From Candidatus Solincola quzhuomuensis (GTDB lineage Bacteria; Actinomycetota; Geothermincolia; Geothermincolales; RBG-13-55-18), in the NCBI GenBank assembly GCA_015711855.1, contig JACVJF010000008.1, positions 1-53,728 of the forward strand: DNA of 53,728 nucleotides. The letters run 5' to 3'. Below are positions 7,174 through 16,813 of this stretch, piece by piece. The first letter of the stretch is position 1, and each line of letters opens with the position of its first letter. The position numbers and the translations under genes are program-made. Below the pieces are notes generated by a model, which saw nothing but the letters and a program-made list of their open reading frames with translations, did no database searches and was not told the DNA's origin.

Positions 7174-9471
7174 ATGACCGAAGGACAAGTAAGGAGGTTC
7201 TCGACCGAGGTCTTCGGTAAGACCATCGAGTTCGAGGTGGGGAAGCTGGCCACCCTGGCCGACGGCGCTGTGGTTATATCCTGCGGAGGGACGGACATCC
7301 TGGTCACGGCCATGGGATCCAAGAACGAGGTGGACCGGGATTTCTTCCCCCTGGTGGTTGACGTAGAGGAGAGGATGTACGCCGCGGGTAAGATTCCCGG
7401 CGGTTTCTTCCGACGCGAAGGGCGCCCTTCGGAGAAGTCCATCCTCACCGCGCGACTGATAGACCGTCCCCTGCGGCCCAACTTCCCGGAGGGGATGCGC
7501 ATCGAGGTCCAGGTCATAGCCACCATCCTGTCCGTGGACCAAATCAACCATCCCGACGTGCTGGCCGTGAACGGAGCGTCGGCGGCCCTTTGCATTTCGG
7601 ACATACCCTTCAACGGACCGGTGGGCGCGGTAAGGGTAGGACTTTTCCCCGAGGGGCTGGCCATAAACCCCACCATACCGGAGATGGAAAGGAGCAGTTT
7701 GGACCTGGTGGTGGCCGGCGTGCTCAACCCGGAGAGTAACGAGGTGGACATAATCATGGTGGAGGCCGGGGCTTCCCAGGTGTCCGAAGCCGACCTGGTG
7801 GACGCCCTGGAATTCTCCAAGCAGGGCATCCGGGAGATGATCCGCATCCAGCAGCAGATGGCGCAGGAGGTGGGAAAACCCAAGCGGGAGGTCAACCTGC
7901 GCAAGTTCGATTTCGAGGCCGTGGAGAATCGTTTCCCGGAGATGAGGGAGAAGGTGGGAAGGCTACTCCACGATATCGCTCGCAACCAGCTGGACAAGCC
8001 GGAAAGGGACAAGGCCCTGGAAAACCTGCAGAACGAGTTCGTCTTGGCCGCTGAGATCGAGGGCACCACCGAGGAATTCCTCGCTTCCCTCAAGGAGTAT
8101 TTCGACCGACTGGTGGGAAAGACCATACGCCGCATGATCGTGGAGGAGGACCTGCGCGTGGACGGCAGGCGCCCGGAGGAGATCCGGCCTATAACCTGCG
8201 AGGTGGGTTTGGTCTCCCGTACCCACGGCTCGGGCCTCTTCGCCAGAGGACTCACCCAGGTGCTCACCCTGCTCACTTTGGGACCCATAAGCGACATGCA
8301 GCGCATAGACGACCTCTCTCCCGAGGAGAGCAAGCGTTTCATGCACCACTATAATTTCCCGCCATTCTGTGTGGGCGAGACGGGCATTCTCCGCGGGCCT
8401 CGCCGCAGGGAAATAGGACATGGGGCCTTGGCCGAAAGGGCATTGGTCACTCTCATACCGGACGAGGAAGTTTTTCCCTATACCATACGACTGGTATCAG
8501 AGGTGCTCTCCTCCAACGGTTCCACCTCCATGGCCTCGGTGTGCGCTTCCAGCCTGGCCCTCATGGACGCCGGGGTACCGCTGAAGGACAAGAAGGCCGT
8601 GGGGGGCATAGCCATGGGCCTGATAAAGGAGGAGGACCGGACGGTGGTCCTCACCGACATCCAGGGGATAGAGGACAAGTATGGGGACATGGACTTCAAG
8701 GTGGCCGGGACCGAGGACGGGGTCACCGCCCTCCAGATGGACATGAAGATTCCCGGCATCAGGGTGGAGACGCTGGAGAGGGCTTTGGAGCAAGCGCGTG
8801 AGGCCCGCATGTACGTGCTCAGAAAGATAAAGGAGACCATACCGGAGCCCAGGGCGGAGCTTTCGCCTTATGCTCCGCGGGTCATCGCCTTCGAGGTGCC
8901 CGTGGACAAGATACGCGAGGTCATCGGCCCCGGCGGGAAGGTCATCCACCGCATCGTGGCCGAGCACGACGTGGAGCTGGACATAGAGGACGACGGCCGG
9001 GTCTTCATAACCGCCAAGGACCTGGCCAGCGCCGAGGCGGCCAAACGCATGGTGGAGCAGATAATCCGGGAGGCGCAGCCCGGGGAACAGTACGAGGGCA
9101 CGGTGACCAGGACCACGAGCTTCGGTGCCTTCGTGGAATACCTTCCGGGCAAGGAAGGGCTCATACACATCTCCAAGCTCTCCGATCGCCATGTTTCCAG
9201 GGTTGAGGACGTGCTAAACGTGGGAGACAAGGTGAAGGTGGAGGTAATGGAGATCGACAAGCTGGGGCGGGTGAACCTGAGGGGCATCGGGCTTCAGGTC
9301 CCGGAGGGAGGCGAGGAGGCAAACGTCGCTCGTGAGGAAAGACGATCCAAAAGCGTCAAAGACCCCCGCCAGCAGCAGCGTTACGCCTCCGGCGCTCCCG
9401 GAAGACCGGGAGGACGGGAAAAGGGGAGAGGCGACACCAACCGTTTCAGGCAGGACAGGAGAAACTGGTAA
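7174..9471 (+). CDS. pnp: Polyribonucleotide nucleotidyltransferase (PNPase)
   Basis: PNPase is the phosphorolytic 3'-5' exoribonuclease that turns over mRNA and can add 3' tails. The 765-residue protein has two RNase PH domains separated by an all-helical segment, with the second RNase PH active region including [26 protein letters not shown] and [30 protein letters not shown] domain follows ([17 protein letters not shown], near residue 575), then an S1 domain ([26 protein letters not shown]). A basic, Gly/Arg-rich tail of about 50 residues makes it longer than the roughly 700 usual. The ATG at 7174 is 58 bases after rpsO. Confidence 0.97.
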   Translation: MTEGQVRRFSTEVFGKTIEFEVGKLATLADGAVVISCGGTDILVTAMGSKNEVDRDFFPLVVDVEERMYAAGKIPGGFFRREGRPSEKSILTARLIDRPLRPNFPEGMRIEVQVIATILSVDQINHPDVLAVNGASAALCISDIPFNGPVGAVRVGLFPEGLAINPTIPEMERSSLDLVVAGVLNPESNEVDIIMVEAGASQVSEADLVDALEFSKQGIREMIRIQQQMAQEVGKPKREVNLRKFDFEAVENRFPEMREKVGRLLHDIARNQLDKPERDKALENLQNEFVLAAEIEGTTEEFLASLKEYFDRLVGKTIRRMIVEEDLRVDGRRPEEIRPITCEVGLVSRTHGSGLFARGLTQVLTLLTLGPISDMQRIDDLSPEESKRFMHHYNFPPFCVGETGILRGPRRREIGHGALAERALVTLIPDEEVFPYTIRLVSEVLSSNGSTSMASVCASSLALMDAGVPLKDKKAVGGIAMGLIKEEDRTVVLTDIQGIEDKYGDMDFKVAGTEDGVTALQMDMKIPGIRVETLERALEQAREARMYVLRKIKETIPEPRAELSPYAPRVIAFEVPVDKIREVIGPGGKVIHRIVAEHDVELDIEDDGRVFITAKDLASAEAAKRMVEQIIREAQPGEQYEGTVTRTTSFGAFVEYLPGKEGLIHISKLSDRHVSRVEDVLNVGDKVKVEVMEIDKLGRVNLRGIGLQVPEGGEEANVAREERRSKSVKDPRQQQRYASGAPGRPGGREKGRGDTNRFRQDRRNW

Positions 9472-9486
9472 AGGGCCTCCTCCTCC

Positions 9487-10752
9487 ATGAAAAAAGACGA
9501 GTTTCTGCGCACGGAAAACACCAATGGGATCCGGATCCTGACCGAGCGCATGCCCAACCTCCGGAGCGTGACCACGGGCTTCTGGGTAGGCGTGGGGTCC
9601 CGTGACGAACCCCAGGAGCTTTCGGGGATAAGTCATTTCATCGAACACCTACTCTTCAAGGGCACGGAGACGCGCTCCGCCCGGCGTATAGCCGAGGAAT
9701 TCGACGCTATGGGGGGCGAGCTCAACGCCTTCTCGGCCAAGGAATACACCTGCTACTATGCCAAAGTTCTTGACGAGAACATCGAGAAGTGCCTGGAGAT
9801 CATGGTGGATATGATCCTCCACTCGGTCATGTCCCCCAAGGACGTGGATGCCGAGAGAAAGGTCATCCTGGAGGAGATCGCCATGCACGAGGACTCCCCC
9901 GACGACATCATCCACGACCTTTTCGTTTCCGCCCTTTGGGAGTCCCACCCCCTTGGCCAGAGCGTCCTCGGGAACCAGACCGCGATACGAACCCTCACCA
10001 GCGAGGACATACGTTCCTTCTTCAGGCGTTTCTACTATCCGGAAAACATCGTGGTGGCGGTGGCCGGAAACGCCGAACACGAGCGTATCGTGGATCTGGT
10101 GAACGGGCTCATGGGCTTTGACGGGCAAAGGGAGAGGCATATACGCCATTGCATGGTCCCGGAGATAAGGCCCCATACGGTTGTCTACGACCGCCCCACG
10201 GAGCAGGCTCACATCGTTTTGGGAACACAGGGCCTATCCCGAAGACACCCCGCCCGTTTCGCCCTCGCCGTGCTCGACAACATACTGGGTGGGGGAATGA
10301 GTTCCAGGCTTTTCCAGAAGATTCGCGAGGAAAGGTCGCTGGCCTATTCCATATTCTCCTATCACTCCATGTACGTGGAAACGGGGCTGGTGGCGGTCTA
10401 CGCTGGAACCAGTCCACAGAACGCTTCCGCGGTGATGGAGCTGATCAAGGAGGAGATCGAGCTTCTCCTGGAGAGGGGGGTTACCGAGGACGAGCTCCAG
10501 AGGGCCAAGGGCCATATCAAGGGAAGCCTAGTGCTGAGCCTGGAGGACAGCGGAAGCCGCATGACGAGGTTGGGCAAAGCGGAGGTATGCGGCGGCGAGA
10601 TCCTTACCCTGGATGAGCTCATCCGCAGGGTGGACGAGGTAACCGCGGAGGACGTCCTTAGGGTGGCCAAGGAGGTTTTCGGGAGTCGGCGCATGGTGGC
10701 CGTGTTGATAGGTCCCTTCGGAGATCACGATATCCAAGGGCATCTTTTCTAG
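9487..10752 (+). CDS. M16-family zinc metallopeptidase
   Basis: This 421-residue protein is an M16B (processing-peptidase-like) metallopeptidase. It begins MKKDEFLRTENTNGIRILTERMPNLRSVTTGFWVGVGSRDE and carries the inverted zinc motif HFIEHLLFKGT (HxxEH), followed by the EEIAMHEDSPDD region with the third zinc-ligand glutamate. The second half-domain includes GGGMSSRLFQKIREERSLAYS, typical of the non-catalytic repeat. No signal peptide is visible, so it should be cytoplasmic. The gene lies 15 bases after pnp, a placement common in Gram-positive bacteria. The natural substrate is unknown. The ribosome binding site is weak, so it may depend on pnp translation. Confidence 0.93.
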   Translation: MKKDEFLRTENTNGIRILTERMPNLRSVTTGFWVGVGSRDEPQELSGISHFIEHLLFKGTETRSARRIAEEFDAMGGELNAFSAKEYTCYYAKVLDENIEKCLEIMVDMILHSVMSPKDVDAERKVILEEIAMHEDSPDDIIHDLFVSALWESHPLGQSVLGNQTAIRTLTSEDIRSFFRRFYYPENIVVAVAGNAEHERIVDLVNGLMGFDGQRERHIRHCMVPEIRPHTVVYDRPTEQAHIVLGTQGLSRRHPARFALAVLDNILGGGMSSRLFQKIREERSLAYSIFSYHSMYVETGLVAVYAGTSPQNASAVMELIKEEIELLLERGVTEDELQRAKGHIKGSLVLSLEDSGSRMTRLGKAEVCGGEILTLDELIRRVDEVTAEDVLRVAKEVFGSRRMVAVLIGPFGDHDIQGHLF

Positions 10753-10868
10753 TACATGCAGGAGACACGCGACCGGTATTCGTCTTTCGACGCAAGGGTT
10801 CGGCAGTTACGGGAATGTTCGACGGCCGCACGGATGAAAACCTGTCTCCGAGATGGGGGTGAAAAGAA

Positions 10869-11642
10869 ATGAGAGTGGGTGTTTGCGGAGCGGGAGGTCG
10901 CATGGGTCGGGAAGTATGTCGGGCGGTGCAAGCGGAGGATGACCTCGTTTTGTCCTGCGCGGTCGACCCCCTTTTTGCCGGAAGGAACCTTGATGAGATT
11001 ATCCCGGAACTGAGGACGGGCCTGATCGTCGAGGAAGACGTGCATTGCATGAGGAAAGCCGGGGTGGAGGTGATGGTGGATTTCACGGTAGCTCAGGCCG
11101 CTCGTGTCAATCTCCCCAAAGCGCTTGAGGAAGGCATCCACTGCGTCGTGGGTACCACCGGCCTGACTCCCGAGGACCTGGAGGAACTTGACCGCCTCGC
11201 CCGGGAGCGCGGGGTGGGGTGCTTGGTGGCCCCCAACTTCGCCTTGGGTGCGGTGCTGATGATGGAGTTCGCCAGGACGGCGGCGCGTTTCTTGGAATCC
11301 TGTGAGATAGTGGAGATGCATCATCCCGCCAAGTTGGATGCTCCCTCCGGGACGGCTCTTCGCACGGCGGAGCTTGTTTTGGAGGCCAGAGGGTCGGCAA
11401 GAGAGGAGGTCAAGGAGGGGCCGCGGGGTCTCTCCTTGGGAGGGGTACACGTTCATTCCATCCGCCTTCCCGGACTGGTGGCCCACCAGGAAGTGATATT
11501 CGGGGGGCCTGGACAGGTCCTAACCATAAGACACGATTCCCTCGATCGGTCCTCCTTCATGCCCGGTGTCATAATGGCCGTGCGCAAGGTCGCTGGGATG
11601 AGGGGTTTGGTCCTGGGCCTGGAAAAGGTCATGGATCTGTAA
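10869..11642 (+). CDS. dapB: 4-hydroxy-tetrahydrodipicolinate reductase
   Basis: DapB reduces 4-hydroxy-tetrahydrodipicolinate with NAD(P)H in the lysine/diaminopimelate pathway, supplying peptidoglycan. The 257-residue protein has the N-terminal Rossmann motif GVCGAGGRMGREV, the GTTGLTPEDLEEL and APNFALGAVLMM segments, and the catalytic motif EMHHPAKLDAPSGTALRTAE with the active His and Lys. The C-terminus HDSLDRSSFMPGVIMAVRKV is typical. The start is an ATG at 10869 with GGGGGTGA upstream. It lies about 115 bases after the M16 peptidase gene, a common neighbour. The usual partner dapA is not in this window. Confidence 0.96.
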   Translation: MRVGVCGAGGRMGREVCRAVQAEDDLVLSCAVDPLFAGRNLDEIIPELRTGLIVEEDVHCMRKAGVEVMVDFTVAQAARVNLPKALEEGIHCVVGTTGLTPEDLEELDRLARERGVGCLVAPNFALGAVLMMEFARTAARFLESCEIVEMHHPAKLDAPSGTALRTAELVLEARGSAREEVKEGPRGLSLGGVHVHSIRLPGLVAHQEVIFGGPGQVLTIRHDSLDRSSFMPGVIMAVRKVAGMRGLVLGLEKVMDL

Positions 11643-11684
11643 GTAAGGGGCCCGCACTTCCTCGATATACGGACACAACTTGGT

Positions 11685-11734
11685 GACTTTCCCCGGAAAA
11701 AGTCGCGCTCGGACACCTTGCCGGGGCAAAAGGT
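11685..11734 (+). other. Two adjacent similar stem-loops upstream of ftsK
   Basis: The 224-base gap between dapB and ftsK holds no convincing gene. Two neighbouring hairpins resemble one another: GACTTT..AAAGTC around a CCCCGGAA loop (11685-11704), and ACCTT..AAGGT with an inner GCC/GGC (11715-11734). Each is followed by TCGCG. They could be an imperfect tandem repeat with compensating changes or a protein-binding RNA or DNA element. Neither has a U-run. No confident promoter was found before ftsK. Confidence 0.35.
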
Positions 11735-11866
11735 CGCGTCAAGCGCACATGCCGACCACGATACGCATTAATCTAAAGGTCAAGCGGTGTCTTCCGTGGA
11801 AGTTAACATTAGAGATAGTTGCGAAAGTGGATGCAGCTCGAGCAGCCCTAGACCGCGAGGTAAGAG

Positions 11867-14197
11867 ATGGCCGCTTCAGGCAGTGGAAAGAGAAAAGGAT
11901 CAACGGCCGGAAGGAAACCTTCCGCTGGCGGCCGCGAGGTGAGAGCCGGAAGAAAGGTGAAAGGTCTGCCCCGGAACCTACGGGAGATATACGGCGTTTC
12001 CCTGATCACCGTGGCCATCTTACTCTTTCTGGCCTTTTTCCTCTCCGCGCTGGGACCCGTGGGTAGGGGACTGGATAGTTTCTTCTCCTACCTGCTGGGC
12101 TACGTCCGTTTCGCCCTGCCCTTCCTGGTCCTGGCAATAGGAATGGCCCTTATGTTGGGACGCTTGGGCGATATGGGGAGAGAGGGTCAAGGCGGCTGGC
12201 GTTTGACCTGGGTGGAGCTATCCGGCGCCATGGTCCTTTTGATCGCCGTTTGCGCCCTACTCCATCTCAGGGTGGGAGGGGTCGAGGAGATGTTCGTGCT
12301 GGAGAACCTGTATCACGGCGGCGGTCTTTTGGGAGGAGCCCTGGCCTGGCCCCTGGTAAGGCTTTTGAGCCGGCCGGGGACCTACGTGCTCTTGATAGGC
12401 ATGCTCCTGGTGGGCTTTCTCCTTTTGAGCGGCCTCACCGTTTCCCACTACATGCAGGAGAGGGTGGAGAAGAGGCGCCGCGCCAGGCAGCTGAAGAGAG
12501 TGGCCCTGGTGGGTACACAGAAGCAGGGAAAGCGCGAAAAACCCGCGGTAACGGGGGGAGTTCGCAGCGGGCCAGAGAAGAAGGAGCCAACCGAGGAAGA
12601 ACCGATACCGGAAGTGATTCGGCCGCCCAAACCCCCGGTGGAGAGGAGCGTTCCGCCGGCGCTGGTGGTGGAGGATTCCGGACAGGTAGCCATGGGTGTT
12701 GAGGAGGATGCCCGAGACAAACCGTACCGCCTCCCCCCCCTGGAGCTCCTGACCCGTTCCCAACACGACTCCATCACCCACCGAAGCGTGAACGATAGCA
12801 TCGCCGTTCTGGAGAGGACCCTCCACGACTTCGGCGTGGACGCCGCGGTTACCAGAGTCACCCGGGGCCCTACGGTCACCCGTTTCGAGGTGGAGTTGGG
12901 ATCGGGGGTGAAAGTGAACCGGGTTCTCAGCCTGAGTGACGACATCGCCTATGCCATGGCCTCTCCGGACATCCGCATCATCACCCCCATTCCCGGCAAG
13001 TCGGCTATAGGGATAGAGATTCCCAACAGGGAACGGGATCTGGTGACCCTTGGAGATATACTCTCGACTCCCCGGGCAAGAAAGCCGACCTCTCCGCTTC
13101 GGGTGGGGTTGGGGATGGACGTTTCCGGCCAGCCGGTGCTCATAGACCTCCGGGAAATGCCTCATCTCCTGCTGGCGGGGGCCACGGGGACGGGTAAGAG
13201 CTGCTGCATCAACGCCATGGTCACCTCGGTTCTGATGATCGCCTCCCCTCAGGAAGTGCGCATGCTCCTGATCGATCCCAAGTACGTCGAACTCAGTCAT
13301 TTCAACGGCATACCTCATCTGCTGGCCCCCGTGATCACCGATCCTAAAAAGGCTTCCGGGGCTCTGGCCTGGGTGGTCAGGGAAATGGAATTCCGTTATC
13401 AGCTGCTTTCCCGTGCCGGGGTGAAGAACATAGAAGCCTACCAGGCTGCCCTCAAGGAAGGTCTGGGACGGGAGAAGGACGAGAAAGGTGAAAGGCAATT
13501 TCCCCCCATGCCCTATATCCTGGTGGTGATCGACGAGCTTGCGGATCTCATGATGGTGGCGCCGGCGGAGGTGGAGGATTCCATCACCCGGATCGCCCAG
13601 ATGGCCAGGGCGGTGGGGATACACCTGGTGGTGGCCACCCAGAGACCGTCAGTGGACGTGGTCACCGGGCTCATCAAGGCCAACATGCCCTCACGCATAG
13701 CCTTTACCGTGGCCAGTCAAGCGGATTCCCGGGTCATTCTCGACGTGGGGGGAGCGGAAAAGTTGGTGGGCCACGGGGACATGCTCTTCCTACCGGCGGG
13801 TAGTTCTAAACCGGTGCGTGTGCAGGGTGCCTACATCTCGGAACGGGAAATAGCGGCGGTGACTGGTTATATCAAGAGGCAGATGCAGGCGAATTATCGG
13901 GAGGATATCCTGGAGGAGGTATCCGGGGAGAGGAAGGAACAGGGTCGGGAGGACGAACTCCTCGAGGAGGCCATCGAGATAGTGGTGCGATCGGGAGTGG
14001 CTTCCGCGTCTCTCCTCCAGCGAAAACTGCGTGTGGGATACGCGCGAGCCGCCAGGCTTGTGGATATCATGGAGGATCTCGGCGTGGTAGGGGGTTTCGA
14101 GGGGAGCAAACCCCGCGCCGTCCTTATGACCTTGGAGGAGCTGGAGGAGAGGAAGCGCAGGCTTCGAGATCAGGAAGAGGAGGGAAAGGCGGGGTAG
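11867..14197 (+). CDS. ftsK: FtsK/SpoIIIE-type DNA translocase
   Basis: FtsK is the septum-anchored hexameric ATPase that pumps chromosomal DNA and helps resolve chromosomes at division. The 776-residue protein opens with a basic stretch, then four to five transmembrane helices between residues 45 and 195 (for example LITVAILLFLAFFLSALG). A charged linker and the alpha/beta translocase motor follow, with Walker A AGATGTGKSCCINAM near residue 440 and Walker B YILVVIDELADLMM. The C-terminal gamma winged helix, which reads KOPS-type polarity sites, contains ASLLQRKLRVGYARAARLVDIME. The ATG at 11867 has only a weak GAGGTAAGAG site, so the exact start is less sure than the identity. Confidence 0.95.
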   Translation: MAASGSGKRKGSTAGRKPSAGGREVRAGRKVKGLPRNLREIYGVSLITVAILLFLAFFLSALGPVGRGLDSFFSYLLGYVRFALPFLVLAIGMALMLGRLGDMGREGQGGWRLTWVELSGAMVLLIAVCALLHLRVGGVEEMFVLENLYHGGGLLGGALAWPLVRLLSRPGTYVLLIGMLLVGFLLLSGLTVSHYMQERVEKRRRARQLKRVALVGTQKQGKREKPAVTGGVRSGPEKKEPTEEEPIPEVIRPPKPPVERSVPPALVVEDSGQVAMGVEEDARDKPYRLPPLELLTRSQHDSITHRSVNDSIAVLERTLHDFGVDAAVTRVTRGPTVTRFEVELGSGVKVNRVLSLSDDIAYAMASPDIRIITPIPGKSAIGIEIPNRERDLVTLGDILSTPRARKPTSPLRVGLGMDVSGQPVLIDLREMPHLLLAGATGTGKSCCINAMVTSVLMIASPQEVRMLLIDPKYVELSHFNGIPHLLAPVITDPKKASGALAWVVREMEFRYQLLSRAGVKNIEAYQAALKEGLGREKDEKGERQFPPMPYILVVIDELADLMMVAPAEVEDSITRIAQMARAVGIHLVVATQRPSVDVVTGLIKANMPSRIAFTVASQADSRVILDVGGAEKLVGHGDMLFLPAGSSKPVRVQGAYISEREIAAVTGYIKRQMQANYREDILEEVSGERKEQGREDELLEEAIEIVVRSGVASASLLQRKLRVGYARAARLVDIMEDLGVVGGFEGSKPRAVLMTLEELEERKRRLRDQEEEGKAG

Positions 14198-14352
14198 TCC
14201 CGCGTTCGCCCGTCACGAAAACCGTGACTCCTTGAACCCAAGGATAACGGGAAATTGTTGATGAAGTCGGTGGGCTTGCGCGGGGAAGGTTGACGGTAAG
14301 GGTAATTTTGCGGGACGACGGTATGCGGGAGGATTTGCTGGCGCATGTCGTT

Positions 14353-14371
14353 TGATATAATTTGCTATAAT
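14353..14371 (+). promoter_or_regulatory. Tandem extended -10 promoter ahead of the orphan small gene
   Basis: Two extended -10 elements sit in a row: TGATATAAT (14353-14361) and TGCTATAAT (14363-14371), repeating with a 10-base period inside an AT-rich patch that stands out from GC-rich surroundings. A weak TTTGCT -35 is 16 bases upstream of the first. The word TGATATAAT also precedes lepA. Transcription would start roughly 40 bases before the small gene at 14421. Confidence 0.6.
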
Positions 14372-14420
14372 ATTTGCTTGGTCAGCGGCATTTGCGAACG
14401 TTGACCGATGGCGCAGGGGA

Positions 14421-14693
14421 ATGTTTTGGGTGGGGAAAGGGAAAGGGCGGGAGGTCGAGTTGGCCAACAGGCTGGCGCAGGAGGTGGAGAAGATCCTTTC
14501 CGCGGCGGTGGGTGATTTTATCGCCAAGGCCACGTTGAAGAAGAATTGTGAGCTGATTGGTACCACCCCGGACGATCTCACAGCGGAAAAATTGCCGGAA
14601 CTGGCGGATAAAATAGAGAGGTCGGTTTCCTTTTTTTCCGGCAAGGAAGTGGGAAGCGGGGTGGCGGAGAAGATAAGGTCCATCAGGATATAA
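14421..14693 (+). CDS. Small conserved-looking protein of unknown function
   Basis: I do not recognise this 90-residue protein. It looks real: it has its own strong-looking promoter, no competing ORF, and normal amino-acid composition. After a short basic start (MFWVGKGKGRE) it is predicted all-helical: ELANRLAQEVEKILSAAVGDFIAKATLKKN, then a CELIGTTPDDLTAEKLPELA linker, then ADKIERSVSFFSGKEVGSGVAEKIRSI. There is no signal peptide, membrane segment or Cys cluster; the single Cys is not suggestive. The TPDDLTAEKLPELA region resembles small helical domains I have seen near signalling proteins, but I cannot name a family. The ATG has AGGGG close by; a GTG three codons later (14430) has better spacing. 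It stands alone between ftsK and rimO. Confidence 0.7.
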   Translation: MFWVGKGKGREVELANRLAQEVEKILSAAVGDFIAKATLKKNCELIGTTPDDLTAEKLPELADKIERSVSFFSGKEVGSGVAEKIRSIRI

Positions 14694-14852
14694 CCCCACC
14701 GGCCGTCACCGGGTGCAAGACCGCACGTTTTGTAATCAGCGCCTGCGGGAGGAGAGGAAGCCCGGCGACAATCAAATTAAACCTTTAGATCGATGTAGGA
14801 AATTCCCCGAGGGTCGATCCTGCGGAGAGACTGCTGCGTCCGGGAGGCATAA

Positions 14853-16193
14853 ATGGATTTCTGTTTGATAACCTTGGGCTGTCCGAAGAACCAGGCGGAC
14901 TCAGACGCGGTCTCGACCTTGCTCAAGGATATGGGCTGGAGGGAGAGGGAAACGCCCGAGGTCGCCGATCTCATCCTCGTGAACACCTGTTCTTTCATCG
15001 TTCCCGCCGTGAAAGAATCCGTGGACGTGATCCTGGAGGTTGCGGACCTTGGGGAGGAAGGGCGTCGCATCGGCGTGCTGGGTTGTCTGGTTTCCAGGTA
15101 CGGAAAGAGGACTCTCCAAGACCTTCTCCCCGAGGTGGATTTTTTCCTCTCACCCCGAGAATATCATCTGCTTCCATCCTTTCTAAGACCGGCCTTGGGC
15201 GAGCTCAAAGAATCGGGCGAGATCTCCCTAAAGCGCAGATATGCATCGACCTTAAGAAGGGGTTACGTGTACCTGAAGATAGCCGACGGATGCCATAGGC
15301 GATGCGCCTATTGCACCATCCCCGCTATACGTGGCCGGTTAAGATCCCGACCCTGGCCGGATATCTTGGAGGAAGCACGATATTTTCTCCACCGGGGAGC
15401 GCGGGAGCTGGTCCTGGTGGCGCAGGACACGACCTCTTACGGGAGGGACTTGGCTGGAGAAGCGGATCTTCCCTTCCTCATCCGAAGGATTGCCGAATTG
15501 GACGGAGAATACCGCATCCGGATAATGTACATGCATCCCCAGGGCATGAACGAGAAGATCCTCGAATGCATGGATAACGCCCGCGTATATCCCTACTTCG
15601 ACCTGCCCATGCAGCACGTGGACCCCTCCGTACTGGAGGCCATGGGGAGGAAGGGGGACGCAGCCTCCTATCGTCGTCTGATCATGGAGATAAGGGAGAG
15701 GTTCCCGGAGGCTGCCCTGAGGGCCACGTTCATGGTCGGCTTCCCGGGAGAGGACGCCCGTTCCTTCCGCGGTCTGCTCGATTTCGTAGCCGAGATGCGT
15801 TTTGACTGGTTAGGTCTTTTTGGCTATTCTCAGGAGGAAGGCACGCCTGCTTTTGCCCTGGGACCCGGCTGTTCTCCCCGGGTAAGACGGGAGAGGTTGC
15901 AGCGGCTTTACCAATTGCAGGAAGAGATCATGCGGGAAAAGGCCCTGCGGATGGTGGGGAGAAAATTGAGGGTCCTCCTGGAGGGGGCAAGCGAGGAGGC
16001 GCCGGGCTACTGGGAAGCCCGCTCCTATCGAGAGGCTCCGGAGATCGACGGTGTCATTTTCGTTCCCGAAAGCGGGACCCTCAGGGCCGGAGAATGGTTA
16101 GAGGTTGTCGTGGAGTCTGCGGAGGGGATTGATCTAATTGCCGTTTCCCAAAATTTCCCGATGGTGGAGAAAAATAAGCTCGGAGGAGGATGA
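14853..16193 (+). CDS. rimO: Ribosomal protein S12 methylthiotransferase RimO
   Basis: RimO is a radical-SAM enzyme that adds a methylthio group to an Asp of ribosomal protein S12. The 446-residue protein has the N-terminal UPF0004 domain with three cluster cysteines (LGCPKN, NTCSF, GCLVSRYG), the radical-SAM motif CHRRCAYC, RGRLRSRP and QDTTSYGRD segments specific to RimO rather than MiaB or MtaB, and a C-terminal TRAM-like domain from about residue 370. GGGAGG lies 8 bases before the ATG at 14853. The pgsA reading frame starts within its last 56 bases. Family placement within the methylthiotransferases is firm because of LGCPKNQAD. Confidence 0.95.
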   Translation: MDFCLITLGCPKNQADSDAVSTLLKDMGWRERETPEVADLILVNTCSFIVPAVKESVDVILEVADLGEEGRRIGVLGCLVSRYGKRTLQDLLPEVDFFLSPREYHLLPSFLRPALGELKESGEISLKRRYASTLRRGYVYLKIADGCHRRCAYCTIPAIRGRLRSRPWPDILEEARYFLHRGARELVLVAQDTTSYGRDLAGEADLPFLIRRIAELDGEYRIRIMYMHPQGMNEKILECMDNARVYPYFDLPMQHVDPSVLEAMGRKGDAASYRRLIMEIRERFPEAALRATFMVGFPGEDARSFRGLLDFVAEMRFDWLGLFGYSQEEGTPAFALGPGCSPRVRRERLQRLYQLQEEIMREKALRMVGRKLRVLLEGASEEAPGYWEARSYREAPEIDGVIFVPESGTLRAGEWLEVVVESAEGIDLIAVSQNFPMVEKNKLGGG

Positions 16194-16755
16194 CAACTTA
16201 AATCTTCCCAATGCCCTCACCGTAGCCCGGATCTTATTGGCCCCCCTAATCGTCGCCCTGCTCCTAAGAGAATCTCCGAGGCGCAACCGCATGGCGGCGG
16301 CCGCTGTGGCGGCGGCAGCGGCCACGGATTACCTGGACGGCTTCGTCGCCCGCAAGCAAGGAAAGGAAACCCGCCTGGGACAGTTCCTCGACCCCCTGGC
16401 GGACAAGATATGCATATCCACCGCCTTCGTCATGCTCGCTCGCCGTGGACGCCTTCCCGTGTGGGTGCCTGTGGTGATCATGGGTCGCGAGGCCTTCATC
16501 ACCCTGTTCCGAGTCTATGTGGGCGCGCGGGGAGGATCTGTTCCGGCCAGCATATGGGGCAAGCTGAAGACCAACTCGCAGCTTGTGGCCCTTCTCCTGG
16601 TTATCATGGAGAAGGAAGGGGCCACCCACCGCCTACTGCGTAGGACGGCGGTGGCTACGGCCGTCTTTCTGACCCTATTTTCCGGCCTGGATTACGTGGC
16701 GAGATCGGAGCGATATCTGGTACCTTCCCAGAAAGGCGGAGCGCCGGATTCCTGA
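16138..16755 (+). CDS. pgsA: CDP-diacylglycerol--glycerol-3-phosphate 3-phosphatidyltransferase
   Basis: PgsA makes phosphatidylglycerol phosphate, the first committed step to phosphatidylglycerol and cardiolipin, in the membrane. The 205-residue protein has several hydrophobic helices and the CDP-alcohol phosphotransferase signature DGFVARKQGKETRLGQFLDPLADK (D-G-x2-A-R-x8-G-x3-D-x3-D). The N-terminal NLPNALTVARILLAPLIVALL is typical. No ATG or GTG precedes this region in frame; the TTG at 16138 has GGAGGGG 10 bases upstream and is the best start, overlapping rimO by 56 bases. rimO-pgsA-cinA is a recurrent order. Specificity for glycerol phosphate is inferred from context and closest motif fit. 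Confidence 0.9.
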   Translation: MPFPKISRWWRKISSEEDDNLNLPNALTVARILLAPLIVALLLRESPRRNRMAAAAVAAAAATDYLDGFVARKQGKETRLGQFLDPLADKICISTAFVMLARRGRLPVWVPVVIMGREAFITLFRVYVGARGGSVPASIWGKLKTNSQLVALLLVIMEKEGATHRLLRRTAVATAVFLTLFSGLDYVARSERYLVPSQKGGAPDS

Positions 16756-16813
16756 GCGGTTAAACCGTTCGCGCGGCTCATGGGATTTACCGAAGTGGCG
16801 TAAAGGCGATGGA

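Noticed and set aside
14700-14852. Possible tRNA between the orphan gene and rimO (GGTCGATCC resembles a T-arm)
   Set aside because: No matching acceptor, D or anticodon arms and no CCA-like end could be paired.
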